A program made the translations under genes and the position numbers. Under the pieces are notes generated by a model, which saw only the letters and a program-made list of their open reading frames with translations, searched no databases and had not been told where the DNA came from. Below, piece after piece: positions 52,983-63,897 of a stretch of DNA of 64,000 nucleotides. The DNA is from Bradyrhizobium sediminis (lineage in GTDB: Bacteria; Pseudomonadota; Alphaproteobacteria; Rhizobiales; Xanthobacteraceae): assembly GCF_018736105.1 (NCBI RefSeq), contig NZ_CP076135.1:990001-1054000 (forward strand), read 5' to 3'. How positions within the stretch are numbered: position 1 is the first letter of the stretch; the number at the start of each line of letters is the position of its first letter.

Positions 52983-53474
52983 ATGAAATACCAGATGCGT
53001 ATCCTCCAGGGATTGAAGCTGGCCGCGGTGCTCGCGGTGGCGCTGTCGATGGGCGCTTGCGCCAACAAGAACGTCGGCGCCGAGGGCGCAATGGCGAGTG
53101 CGGCAACCCCGGGCAGCCAGCAGGATTTCGTGGTCAATGTCGGCGACCGCGTGTTCTTCGAGAGCGACCAGACCGAGCTGTCGCCGCAGGCGATCGCGAC
53201 CCTGGAAAAGCAGGCGCAGTGGCTGCAGACCTATAACCGCTATGCCTTTACCATCGAAGGCCATGCCGACGAGCGCGGCACCCGTGAATACAACATCGCG
53301 CTCGGCGCGCGCCGCGCCCAGTCGGTGCGCAGCTATCTCGCCTCGCGCGGCGTCGATCCGAGCCGGATGCGGACCATCTCCTACGGCAAGGAACGCCCGG
53401 TCGCGGTCTGTAACGACATCTCCTGCTGGTCGCAGAACCGCCGTGCCGTCACGGTGTTGAACGCCAGCTCGTAA
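52983..53474 (+). CDS. pal: Peptidoglycan-associated lipoprotein Pal
   Basis: 163 residues from the ATG at 52983. The lipoprotein signal ends at the lipobox LSMGAC with C26 as the acylation site. The OmpA-like peptidoglycan-binding domain contains FESDQTELSPQAIATL and GHADERGTREYNIALGARRA, including the Asp and Arg that hold diaminopimelate. Two Cys near the C-terminus (VCNDISCW) are usual in alphaproteobacterial Pal. It anchors the outer membrane to peptidoglycan and binds TolB. A terminator follows. Confidence 0.97.
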   Translation: MKYQMRILQGLKLAAVLAVALSMGACANKNVGAEGAMASAATPGSQQDFVVNVGDRVFFESDQTELSPQAIATLEKQAQWLQTYNRYAFTIEGHADERGTREYNIALGARRAQSVRSYLASRGVDPSRMRTISYGKERPVAVCNDISCWSQNRRAVTVLNASS

Positions 53475-53500
53475 GCGTTCGCCTCCCGCAAAGTTGTTCG

Positions 53501-53530
53501 CCGGCGCCCCAGGGGCGCCGGTTTCGTTTT
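53501..53530 (+). terminator. Intrinsic terminator after pal
   Basis: CCGGCGCCCC-a-GGGGCGCCGG followed by tttcgtttt; the innermost pairs must open to form a loop. Confidence 0.8.
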
Positions 53531-53638
53531 GGGCAGGCTGTTTCCGCCGGTAGTCTGTCTCAGTCACAATTCTGGCGTACTCGCTCTCTCAATGTGGTTC
53601 CGCTTTCGATGTCACGCCGATCCCGTCGTCAGGCCAAA

Positions 53639-54652
53639 ATGTCATCCAGATTTCATGGAATTGCCCGCGCCGCGGCGATCGCCGCGATGCTGGCGCTGTC
53701 ATCCCAGACCTTTGCGCAGTCGGACGATACCGACCTGGAAATGCGGATCCAGCGGCTCGAGAACCAGCTGCGGCAACTCACCGGCCAGAACGAGGAACTG
53801 CAATACCGCAACCGGCAGCTCGAGGAGCGCCTGAGGGCGCTCCAGGGCGGCGCGCAAGCCGCGCCCGGCCAGTCCCCGATTGCCCCGCCCCAGCCCGGCG
53901 TCGCGGCCGCCCCGCCGGTGCAGCCCCCGCTGCGGCAGCCCCAACCGGCTCACGACCAGCAGATTGCCGCGCCGGCGCCGATCGTCCAGGAACCGCCACA
54001 GGGCGTGCCGGCGGCACCGGGCCGGCGCCGTGGCGACGCGTTCGATCCCGCCCAGAATCCCAATGCCCCCGGCGCGCCGCGCGCGCTGGGCGGCGGCCAG
54101 CTGCCGATGCCGGCCGAGGCGCCGATCGGCGCTCCCGGCGGCCGCGGAGCGGGCGAACCGCTCGATCTGGCGAACACCGGAGGCCAGCGCAATCCACCCG
54201 GCGCCTTGCCGCCGCAGGCGCCGCGAAGTCCCGGCGCGGGCGCGGCGCTAACGACGCTGCCGCCGTCGGCGACCCCGAAGGACGAGTTCGACCTCGGCAT
54301 CGGCTATATGCAGCGCAAGGACTACGCACTGGCCGAAGAGACCATGCGCAGCTTCGCGCAGAAATACCCCAGCGATCCCCTGATGGCGGATTCGCAATAC
54401 TGGCTGGGCGAGAGCTTCTTCCAGCGCCAGCTCTATCGTGACGCCGCGGAATCCTTCCTCGCAGTGACCACCAAATTCGACAAATCGGCGAAGGCCCCCG
54501 ACGCCCTGCTGCGGCTCGGCCAGTCGCTGGCGGCGCTGAAAGAGAAGGAAGCCGCCTGTGCGGCGCTCGGCGAGGTGATCCGGAAATATCCCCGCGCCTC
54601 GGGCGGCGTCAAAGCGGCCGTCGACCGTGAGCAGAAACGGATCAAGTGCTAA
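53639..54652 (+). CDS. cpoB: Cell division coordinator CpoB / YbgF-like TPR protein
   Basis: 337 residues from the ATG at 53639, with a Sec signal (AAAIAAMLALSSQTFAQ). A coiled coil (LEMRIQRLENQLRQLTGQNEE) is followed by a long Pro/Ala/Gly-rich linker (about residues 75-215) and a C-terminal TPR block (FDLGIGYMQRKDYALAEETM, YWLGESFFQRQLYRDAAESF, RLGQSLAALKEKEAACAALG), the layout of YbgF/CpoB. It works with Tol-Pal in the periplasm to coordinate peptidoglycan synthesis with outer-membrane constriction. The linker is longer than in enterics, which is usual in Bradyrhizobium. Earlier in-frame starts at 53594 and 53609 are possible. Confidence 0.9.
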   Translation: MSSRFHGIARAAAIAAMLALSSQTFAQSDDTDLEMRIQRLENQLRQLTGQNEELQYRNRQLEERLRALQGGAQAAPGQSPIAPPQPGVAAAPPVQPPLRQPQPAHDQQIAAPAPIVQEPPQGVPAAPGRRRGDAFDPAQNPNAPGAPRALGGGQLPMPAEAPIGAPGGRGAGEPLDLANTGGQRNPPGALPPQAPRSPGAGAALTTLPPSATPKDEFDLGIGYMQRKDYALAEETMRSFAQKYPSDPLMADSQYWLGESFFQRQLYRDAAESFLAVTTKFDKSAKAPDALLRLGQSLAALKEKEAACAALGEVIRKYPRASGGVKAAVDREQKRIKC

Positions 54653-54730
54653 AGTCCTTCGGGTTCGGCAAAATCCTGTTTCGACGCGTTTTCTTCAAGC
54701 CAACCGGTACCCACTTCGCCTGAAAGCGCT

Positions 54731-55867
54731 ATGGTCGGCGGAGCCATGCCCGACGACGACGATTTCCCGATTTCGGTGAGCGACGCGAAACGTCTGTTCG
54801 CGGACTGGAAAACCGCGCCTGCGCTTCTGCTCGCGGTTTCCGGCGGCCCCGATTCAATCGCCTTGATGTGGCTCGCGGCGCGCTGGCGCAGCGCTTTGAC
54901 GCGCGGTCCGCGCCTGGTCGCCGTTACCGTCGATCATGGCCTGCGCGCGGAAGCCGCCGCCGAGGCGCGTGAGGTGAAGCGGCTGGCGCGCACGCTCGAT
55001 CTGGAGCATCGCACGCTGCGCTGGACCGGCCCGAAGCCCACCACCGGATTGCCGGCGGCGGCGCGCGTCGCGCGCTACCGCCTGCTGGCGAAGGCGGCGC
55101 GGCAGAGCGGCGCCACCCACATCCTCACCGCGCACACCCGCGACGATCAGGCCGAAACGCTGCTGATGCGGATGCTGCGCGGCAGCGGCATCCATGGTCT
55201 TGCGGCGATGGCGCACGAAACCGAACGCGACGGCGTGCGGCTGGCGCGCCCGTTTCTCGACGTTTCGAAGTCGCGGCTGATCGCGACGCTGCACAAGGCC
55301 AAGCTCGGCTTCGCCGACGATCCGACCAACCGCGATGTGAGCTTCACGCGTCCGCGGCTGCGCGCCCTGATGCCCGCGCTCGCCGCCGAGGGCGGCGATG
55401 CGCGCAACCTGGCGCGGCTGGCTCAAAGGCTGGCCCGGGCCAACGCCGCGGTGGAAGTGCTGGCCGATGGCGCCGAGCGCTATCTGGCGCTGCGGGACCG
55501 CATCGTCTCGGGTGCCGGACCCGGCGCCAGATCCCTTGATGCCAATTCCCTTGATGCCAAGACCTTTGACGCGACGGCCTTTGCCGCCATGCCCGAGGAA
55601 ATCCGGCTTCGGCTGCTCAAGCGCGCGATCGAGCGGTTCGGCCATGAGGGGCCGGCGGAACTCGGTAAGGTCGAAGCCCTGCTGGTGGCCCTCGACCAAG
55701 CGGTGGCGGAAAAGCCCGAAAGCCGCCGGCCGAAGCCCGATCGGCCAGGAAATCGGCCAATGATTCGGCCTGGGCTGAAACAGACCCTCGCCGGGGCGCT
55801 GGTGAGCCTGACCGGCGGCCGGATTCGCGTCGAGCCGGCGCCGCCGCGCCGCCGCCGGCCGGAATAG
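54731..55867 (+). CDS. tilS: tRNA(Ile)-lysidine synthetase TilS
   Basis: 378 residues. The PP-loop ATP pyrophosphatase motif is LLAVSGGPDSIAL, followed by VTVDHGLRAEAAAEA, HTRDDQAETLLMRMLRGSG and GFADDPTNRD, all diagnostic of TilS, which converts cytidine 34 of tRNA-Ile(CAU) to lysidine. The C-terminal region carries an in-frame repeat (SLDANSLDAKTFDATAF) made of 15-nt units at 55532-55576, possibly a local expansion. It starts at the ATG at 54731 (or 54746). Lies between cpoB and ftsH, the usual alphaproteobacterial order. Confidence 0.95.
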   Translation: MVGGAMPDDDDFPISVSDAKRLFADWKTAPALLLAVSGGPDSIALMWLAARWRSALTRGPRLVAVTVDHGLRAEAAAEAREVKRLARTLDLEHRTLRWTGPKPTTGLPAAARVARYRLLAKAARQSGATHILTAHTRDDQAETLLMRMLRGSGIHGLAAMAHETERDGVRLARPFLDVSKSRLIATLHKAKLGFADDPTNRDVSFTRPRLRALMPALAAEGGDARNLARLAQRLARANAAVEVLADGAERYLALRDRIVSGAGPGARSLDANSLDAKTFDATAFAAMPEEIRLRLLKRAIERFGHEGPAELGKVEALLVALDQAVAEKPESRRPKPDRPGNRPMIRPGLKQTLAGALVSLTGGRIRVEPAPPRRRRPE

Positions 55868-55970
55868 CGGCCGGATCGGAGTCTTAACCACCCCGGAAAA
55901 CACCGATTTTACCGCCATTATTTGAGCAGGAATCCGGCTAGGATGCGTTAAATAGTCCTGCGTGGTTCCC

Positions 55971-55999
55971 TTGGCATCGACCGGGGCGGCACCTAGATT
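55971..55999 (+). promoter_or_regulatory. Candidate ftsH promoter
   Basis: TTGGCA (55971-55976), a 17-bp spacer and TAGATT (55994-55999), about 80 bp before the ftsH ATG. It fits a housekeeping sigma consensus loosely. Confidence 0.4.
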
Positions 56000-56080
56000 G
56001 TAATGCAGCCGACCGGGGGATTCCCTCGTGCTTGCCCAAGGACATAAGGCCGCGATCCGCGCGACCACGAAGGAAGATCA

Positions 56081-57997
<1,917 letters not shown>

Positions 57998-58023
57998 AGC
58001 GGCCTGTGATTGCTGATTTCAAG

Positions 58024-58050
58024 AACGCGGCGGCAACGCCGCGTTTTTTG
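58024..58050 (+). terminator. Intrinsic terminator after ftsH
   Basis: AACGCGGCG-gcaa-CGCCGCGTT followed by TTTTG: a perfect 9-bp stem and T run 27 bp after the stop codon. Confidence 0.92.
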
Positions 58051-58094
58051 TTGATGCGCACCATCCTCACAATCCCGCCGGCACGCCCCCAAGA

Positions 58095-58112
58095 CCTTAA
58101 GATTTCTTAAGG
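58095..58112. promoter_or_regulatory. Inverted repeat before the GT87-like gene
   Basis: CCTTAAG-ATTT-CTTAAGG, perfect 7-bp arms, about 65 bp upstream of the ATG. It is not T-tailed on the plus strand, so an operator is more likely than a terminator. Confidence 0.4.
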
Positions 58113-58177
58113 GCTGTTTGCCTATTGGTGAAGGCGCGCGTTTCCCGCGAGGCTGCGGCGCGCGCAAGGGACCTTGC

Positions 58178-59416
58178 ATGGCCACGCCCGTATCCGCCGC
58201 GACACTTCCTGGCGAGCGCAGCACCATCCCGGCGGCGCTGGTCAACGTGTGCTTTGCGCTGTTCGTCATCAATGCATCGTTCTTCCCAACGGCGTTCTTC
58301 GCCCATTGGTGGATCTTCGACGAAAAGGGTCTGGGTATCCCGACCGATTTCGTCAACGTCTGGTCCGCCGGCAAACTGGTGCTCGATGGCCATCCCGCCT
58401 GGGCCTATGACTGGGAGATCCAGAAACAGGTTCAGGTCGCGGTGCTCGGCCGCAGCTACGAGGGCAACTTCGCCTGGCACTATCCGCCGCCGTTCTTGCT
58501 CGTCGCGAGCCTGCTGGTGCATTTTCCCTATGCGGCGGCCTTCATCGGCTGGGCTGCGATCAGCCTCGTGCCCTACCTCGCCGTCATGCGTGCGATCGTC
58601 GGGCGGCCGTTCGGCCTGCTGCTGGCGGCGGCGTTTCCGGTGGTGCTCACCAACACGCTGGTCGGGCAGAATGGCTTCCTCACGGCGTCGCTGATCGGCG
58701 GCGCGCTGTACTGGTTGCCGGCGCGGCCGGTGTTCGCCGGCATCTGCCTCGGGCTATTGAGCTACAAGCCGCAATACGGGCTCCTGTTTCCGCTGGTGCT
58801 GATCGCAGCGTCTCAGTGGACGGTGTTCGTCACGGCCGGGATCGTTGCCGTCGCGATGGCGGCGCTGTCCTGGCTCGCGTTCGGCACCGAGAGCTGGCAG
58901 GCCTTCTTTCACTGGATGCCGATGTTTTCGCAGGCCTTCCTGACCGAAGGCCGCGCGCCCTGGGGCAAGATGCAAAGCATCTTCGCGCTGGTTCGGCATT
59001 TCGGCGGCGCCGAACAACTGGCATGGGTGTTTCAATGGATCCTGAGCGGCACGGTTGCGGTGTTGCTGGCACTGATGTGGCGCAGCCGCGTCAGCTATCC
59101 GTTGAAGGCCGCGGCGCTCGCCGCCGGCACATTGCTGATCACGCCCTATCTGTTCCTCTACGACGTCATGGTGCTGGCGATTGCGGTGGCGTTCCTGGTC
59201 CGCATCGGATTGAGCCGGGGCTTTGCGCGCCACGAATTGCCTGCGCTCGGGCTGGTGGCGGCGTTGCTGATGTTTTATCCGCTGGTGAGGGCGCCGACGG
59301 GATTCGCGGCCACGCTGATCGTGTCGGGATTGATCGCGCGCCGCTGCGGGCTTTGGCGCAGCCGGCCGGCGGCGTCGCCCGACGGCGGCCTTGCCCAGCG
59401 ATCGAGCGCATTTTGA
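58178..59416 (+). CDS. DUF2029 / GT87-type membrane glycosyltransferase-like protein
   Basis: 412 residues from the ATG at 58178. Roughly ten membrane helices alternate with short loops; the first periplasmic loop has GIPTDFVNVWSAGKLVLDGHP and WHYPPPFLLVASLL, a pattern found in the polyprenol-phosphate-mannose-dependent mannosyltransferase-like GT87 family. The Asp in PTDF is the likely catalytic-loop residue. Sugar and acceptor are unknown. A CCTTAAG-ATTT-CTTAAGG inverted repeat at 58095-58112 lies between the ftsH terminator and this gene and may be regulatory. Confidence 0.8.
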   Translation: MATPVSAATLPGERSTIPAALVNVCFALFVINASFFPTAFFAHWWIFDEKGLGIPTDFVNVWSAGKLVLDGHPAWAYDWEIQKQVQVAVLGRSYEGNFAWHYPPPFLLVASLLVHFPYAAAFIGWAAISLVPYLAVMRAIVGRPFGLLLAAAFPVVLTNTLVGQNGFLTASLIGGALYWLPARPVFAGICLGLLSYKPQYGLLFPLVLIAASQWTVFVTAGIVAVAMAALSWLAFGTESWQAFFHWMPMFSQAFLTEGRAPWGKMQSIFALVRHFGGAEQLAWVFQWILSGTVAVLLALMWRSRVSYPLKAAALAAGTLLITPYLFLYDVMVLAIAVAFLVRIGLSRGFARHELPALGLVAALLMFYPLVRAPTGFAATLIVSGLIARRCGLWRSRPAASPDGGLAQRSSAF

Positions 59417-59509
59417 CCTCGCCGGGTTTTCGCGGGGTATCGAGGCTGCGCCCTGCAAATCTTCCTCAAGAGGGCTGCGATTCGTATTGTCATCAGGCCT
59501 GAATAGGTG

Positions 59510-59556
59510 TTCAGTTCTTCAAAGCGATCTGTGCCAGATCGCGCAGAACAACTGAA
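59510..59556. promoter_or_regulatory. 47-bp two-tier dyad upstream of a tetR-type gene
   Basis: Outer arms TTCAGTTCTTC/GAACAACTGAA (one mismatch) and inner arms GCGATCT-gtgcc-AGATCGC (perfect) are nested with equal 3-base spacers. The symmetric layout suggests a double operator for the TetR protein encoded 66 bp downstream, or a structured leader. Confidence 0.5.
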
Positions 59557-59622
59557 GACGCACACGTTCAGGACCGGGCCCGGTTTGGCCTTGAGCGCAT
59601 GCCGGGACGAGAAACGCGCGCC

Positions 59623-60297
59623 ATGGTCTATCGGCGAACCCATCAGGTAGTGAAGCGGCTGGCGGCGCGGCGCAGCGCCATTCTGGCGGCGGCGCGGAAT
59701 GCCGCCGCCGAGGGCGGCATGGCCGCAGTGCAGATCGCTCCGGTCGCGGTCCGCGCCAATGTCGCGGCCGGCACCGTCTACCGCTATTTCCCTTCCAAGG
59801 CGGATCTGATTTCGGAACTGATCGCCGAAGTCTCGCGCGACGAACTGGCCGCGATCCGCCGCGCCGCCGACGCCGCTCCCGGGCCGTCCTCGGCGCTGGC
59901 TGCGGCCGTCACCACGGTCGCGGTGCATGTGCTGTCGCAGCGCAAGCTCGCCTGGGGCATTCTGGCCGAACCGGTCGATGTCGACGTCACGGCTTCAAGG
60001 CTCGCCAGCCGCCGCGAGATCGCTGGCGAGATCGCTGCCCGGATCGACGCCGCGGTTCGCGCCGGGCATCTGCCCGCGCAGGACACGGCACTCGCCGCCA
60101 GCGCGCTGCTCGGCGCGCTGCATGAATCGCTGGTCGGGCCGCTGGCGCCGGATACCATGGATGATCCCGCGAAACTGCGTGACGCCGTTCAAACCGTGAC
60201 GCTGCTGGCGCTGCGCGCCGTCGGCGTGATGGACGCCCGCGCCCGAGGCCTCGTGGTCCAGGCGGTGCTGCCGGCGAAGGCGCTGGTCGGGGCGTAG
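59623..60297 (+). CDS. TetR family transcriptional regulator
   Basis: 224 residues from the ATG at 59623 (an ATG at 59599 is an alternative). The HTH reads MAAVQIAPVAVRANVAAGTVYRYFPSKADL in two parts, with the TetR recognition helix ending YRYFPSK. The ligand-binding half is Ala-rich and helical (SALAAAVTTVAVHVLSQ, DTALAASALLGALHESLVG). A large dyad lies just upstream, so autoregulation is likely. Its target is unknown; neighbours on both sides are membrane protein genes. Confidence 0.9.
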   Translation: MVYRRTHQVVKRLAARRSAILAAARNAAAEGGMAAVQIAPVAVRANVAAGTVYRYFPSKADLISELIAEVSRDELAAIRRAADAAPGPSSALAAAVTTVAVHVLSQRKLAWGILAEPVDVDVTASRLASRREIAGEIAARIDAAVRAGHLPAQDTALAASALLGALHESLVGPLAPDTMDDPAKLRDAVQTVTLLALRAVGVMDARARGLVVQAVLPAKALVGA

Positions 60298-60549
60298 CGC
60301 GAAGGCGCAAATTCAATTCCAAGCGCTGTCGGGGAACCGCGAAACGGATCCCGAATGAACCACACGGCGCATGCGCGGCAGGGGCGGGCAGCGGCCTGTC
60401 GTCGAAGCAAGCGCGCTCGAAAGTGCCTTGACACCACCAACGCAGGGTGGGGCCGCGTTTACCGCGGCGAACAATTCAATCAAAAGTTGTAATTTCTTCA
60501 CAACTCTCTGCGCCTATGCGGACTGGATTCGCGAGGACGCAGAAAATCT

Positions 60550-62095
60550 ATGATTGCGCGCAAAAACCTTGCAGTGCCGGCCGTGATCCTTGGATCGCTT
60601 CTCGCCGGTGCCCTTTACACCTGGTTTAGCGGTGAAGACATCAATTGGGACTGGCGAAACTACCATGAATACGGTGCCTTTGCCCTGCTGAACGGCCGCT
60701 TCGATGTAGATGTCGCGCCGGGCGGCTTTCAGACATTTCTGAACCCTCTGCCTTACCTGCCCGCCTATCTGTTGCGGCATTATGTCGGTGCGCCGCTTTG
60801 GGGGGTCCTGCTTGGCGCCATTCATGGCCTCAACCTCGCCCTCATCTGGTGGGGATCGCGCACGCTGCTCGGAACCTCCTCCGCCAGTAACTGGATCATC
60901 TTGGCATCAGTCGTCGTCGCGGCATTCGGCCCGATGACGCTGTCGGAGGTCGGCACCAGCTTTGCCGACATCCTCTGCGCCCTGCCCATTATCGCGGGCC
61001 TTGACCTGATGTTGTTTGCGAGCGAGCGGCGAGTTGCTCGCCTTTTCATAGCCGGTCTGCTGGTCGGCGCTGCGGTCGGATTGAAGCTGACCAACATCAC
61101 GTTCCTGATCGGCGCCGGGGCATCGCTGCTGGCAGTCGGCAGTCCGCTCGGGGCGATGGGCGCGTTCGCCGCGGGAAGCGCGATGGGCGCGATTGCGACA
61201 GGAGGTGCGTGGGCCTGGAGGCTTTGGGAGCAATTCGGCAATCCGGTCTTTCCATATTTCAATTCGGTCTTCCGTTCTTCCGAAGCTCCATTGGCGCCGT
61301 TTCTCGACCGTCGTTTCAGGCCGCACGGCGTTCTGGATGCCGCCGCCTATCCATTCTACTGGCTGATCGGAGATCATCGCTCCTCGGAGTGGGCATTCCG
61401 GGATCCGCGCTTTGCAGTCATCATGGTTCTGTTTGCGATGGCGGTTGGCGCAAGCCTGCTTCGGAATGCCCAGGTTTTTCGGCAACGGGACAAGCAATTC
61501 TTGCTGTTTTTCGCGGTCACGTACGGGATGTGGCTGCTGACGTTTTCGATCCATCGCTATGCGATTGCGCTCGAATTGATGACCGCACCGCTCATCGTGC
61601 TGTTGCTGTCGCGGTTGATCGAAGCGCTATATGGCCCAACGGGACCGCGGACTTCATCTGTCACCGATGTTTCGGCCGTCATCGTCGCACTGGCGATCGT
61701 AATTTGGTCGCAGTCTGCCGATTGGTCGCGACGCCCTTGGTCCCGATCCCTATCGGCCACAGGTCGCCGGCACCTTGCTGACGCCTGCGACCTATCTGAT
61801 ACTTCAAAAGCCGATCGGATACGTTGTTCCGTTGCTGCCGCCCGCCTCACGTGCCTACCAGCTGTCCGATATATTGATGCCTATTGCGCCGGGCGGGTTG
61901 CTCGACCATCGCATTCGTTGGGGGCTTGCCCATCCGCTCGCAGGAGGCGTGAGGGCTCTTTACCTTCAAGGGAGCCCGCCGCGAAACGACCTGCTTGGTG
62001 CCTATGGTCTGGAGTTTGACGCATCGCGCGCGTGCGACCGCATCCCTGGCGCCGACAACGTGGATATCGAGGCATGTCCACTGGTCCGGAGGTAG
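60550..62095 (+). pseudogene. Multispanning membrane protein gene with a frameshift
   Basis: The first frame (from the ATG at 60550) encodes about ten membrane helices, with a GT-C-like first loop (NWDWRNYHEYGAFALLNGRF). At about 61729 it goes out of phase: after WSQSADWS the frame becomes Arg/Ser-rich noise to 62019, whereas the frame one base further reads DALGPDPYRPQVAGTLLTPA and continues as natural protein to a stop at 62095. One extra base (or two missing) at 61724-61731 explains this. Joined, the product is about 515 residues. Function unknown, probably glycosyltransferase-like. Either a real mutation or a sequencing error. Confidence 0.75.
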
Positions 62096-62163
62096 CAGGC
62101 TTCGCTTCAAAAACCATCGTGAATTGATCCGCCGCATTAGTCGTTTGGCAGGGCTCAATTGTT

Positions 62164-62460
62164 CACCCGGAAGAATTGATCGGCGCGGCCCATGCCGCCT
62201 GCTTCACGATGGCGCTGTCGCTGATACTCAGCAAAGCCAGGCTCACCGCCGAGCAGATGGAAACCAGGGGCGACGTCACGCTGGAAAAGCAGGGCGACGG
62301 TTCGCCATCAACCCGGTGCATCTCACGCTGAATGCGAAAATCCCGGGCGCCGACAAGGCGACGTTCGAGGAGCTGGCAGGCAAGGCAAAGGCCGGTTGTC
62401 CGGTCTCGAAGCTGCTCAACACCGAGATCACGCTGGACGCGCTCAGGAATGACGAGGCCT
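62164..62460 (+). pseudogene. OsmC family protein remnant
   Basis: The plus strand reads HPEELIGAAHAACFTMALSL, ILSKARLTAEQMETRGDVTL and EKQGDG, then, after a missing T at about 62300, continues one frame over as FAINPVHLTLNAKIPGADKA, TFEELAGKAKAGCPVSKLLN and TEITLDAL. These are the central and C-terminal parts of OsmC/Ohr peroxiredoxins, with both redox cysteines (AAC and GCPVS). The N-terminal about 50 residues and the stop are missing. It abuts the 3' end of pyk, so the gene was lost by 5' deletion plus frameshift. Confidence 0.75.
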
Positions 62461-63897
62461 TCACATGTCCGCGTCGCCGTCCGGGCCGACGGAGGCGATG
62501 CGCACCATGTTGGTGGTGCCGGGGGTGCCGAGCGGCACGCCGGCGACGATGATGACGCGCTGGCCGGCGCGGGCAAATCCATCACGGAACGCGATTGAGC
62601 CGGCGCGGCTGACCATGTCGTCGAGATCCTTGGCGTCTTCGGCGACCACGCAATGCACGCCCCAGACCGCGGACAGCTTGCGCCCGGTGGCGAGGTTCGG
62701 CGTGATCGCCACCACCGGCGGCTTCGGCCGCTCGCGCGCGACGCGCAATGCGGTCGAGCCCGAACTGGTCCAGCAGATGATCGCGGACAGATCGAGCGTT
62801 TCGGCGATCTGCCGCGCGGCGTCGGCAATGGCGTCGCCGACAGTCGGCTCCGGCTCGGCGCGCTGCGCCGTCAGCACGCCGCGATAGGTCGGATCGCGTT
62901 CGACCTCTTCGCCGATCCGGTTCATGGTCGAGACCGCTTCGACCGGAAACTTACCGGCCGCCGATTCCGCCGACAGCATGATGGCGTCGGCGCCATCATA
63001 GACCGCGGTGGCGACGTCGGAGACCTCGGCGCGGGTCGGCACCGGCGACTGGATCATCGATTCCAGCATCTGGGTTGCGATCACCACCGGCTTGCCGGCG
63101 CGCCGCGCCAGCCGCGTCATTTGTTTCTGCAGGCTGGGCACCCGCTCCAGCGGCAGTTCGACGCCGAGATCGCCGCGCGCCACCATCAGCGCGTCGGACA
63201 CTTCGATGATTTCGGGCAGCCGGTCAATCGCCTGCGGCTTTTCGATCTTGGCCATCACCGAAGCGCGGCCGCGGATCAGCTTCTTGGCCTCGATGACGTC
63301 CTCGGCGCGCTGCACGAACGACAGCGCCACCCAGTCGATGCCCGTCACCAAGGCTGCCTCGAGATCGGCGCGGTCTTTTGGCGTCATCGCCGAGACCGGC
63401 AGGTCGGTGTCGGGCAGGCTGACGCCCTTGCGATCCGACATCTTGCCGCCGATCACGACGCGGGTGACGGCGCGCTCGGGCGAGGTCTCTTCCACGATCA
63501 GGCGCACCTTGCCGTCGTCGAGCAACAGCGCGTGGCCCGGCCGCAGCGCCGCCAGTATTTCCGGATGCGGAAGCTGGACGCGGCTGTGGTCGCCCGGCGT
63601 CTTGTCGGAATCCAGCACGAAACTCTCGCCGTTCTTGAGCTGGATCGAGCCATCGGCGAACGAGCCGAGCCGGAGCTTCGGCCCCTGCAGGTCGACCAGG
63701 ATGCCGATCGGACGGCCGTAGCTCGATTCGACATTGCGGATGGTCTTGACCAGCTCGCGCATGGTGTCGTGCGAGGTATGGCTCATATTGATGCGGAAGA
63801 CGTCGGCGCCGGCCTCGAACAGGCGGCGGATCATCGCGCTGTCGGAAGATGCGGGGCCAAGCGTTGCCAGGATCTTGATGCGGCGCAGACGTCTCAT
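62461..63897 (-). CDS. pyk: Pyruvate kinase
   Basis: 478 residues. N-terminal RRIKILATLGPASSDSAMI, the FRINMSHTSHD active-site strand, GILVDLQGPKLRLG with the conserved LQGPK, the B domain, then MAKIEKPQAIDRLPEII with the catalytic Lys, and MVARGDLGVELP and IATQMLESMI. The C domain ends with GTPGTTNMVRI. It converts phosphoenolpyruvate and ADP to pyruvate and ATP. The Lys/Glu status of the K+-dependence site was not determined. The ATG overlaps the stop of the gene before it (ATGA), so translation is coupled. Confidence 0.97.
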   Translation of the reverse strand: MRRLRRIKILATLGPASSDSAMIRRLFEAGADVFRINMSHTSHDTMRELVKTIRNVESSYGRPIGILVDLQGPKLRLGSFADGSIQLKNGESFVLDSDKTPGDHSRVQLPHPEILAALRPGHALLLDDGKVRLIVEETSPERAVTRVVIGGKMSDRKGVSLPDTDLPVSAMTPKDRADLEAALVTGIDWVALSFVQRAEDVIEAKKLIRGRASVMAKIEKPQAIDRLPEIIEVSDALMVARGDLGVELPLERVPSLQKQMTRLARRAGKPVVIATQMLESMIQSPVPTRAEVSDVATAVYDGADAIMLSAESAAGKFPVEAVSTMNRIGEEVERDPTYRGVLTAQRAEPEPTVGDAIADAARQIAETLDLSAIICWTSSGSTALRVARERPKPPVVAITPNLATGRKLSAVWGVHCVVAEDAKDLDDMVSRAGSIAFRDGFARAGQRVIIVAGVPLGTPGTTNMVRIASVGPDGDADM

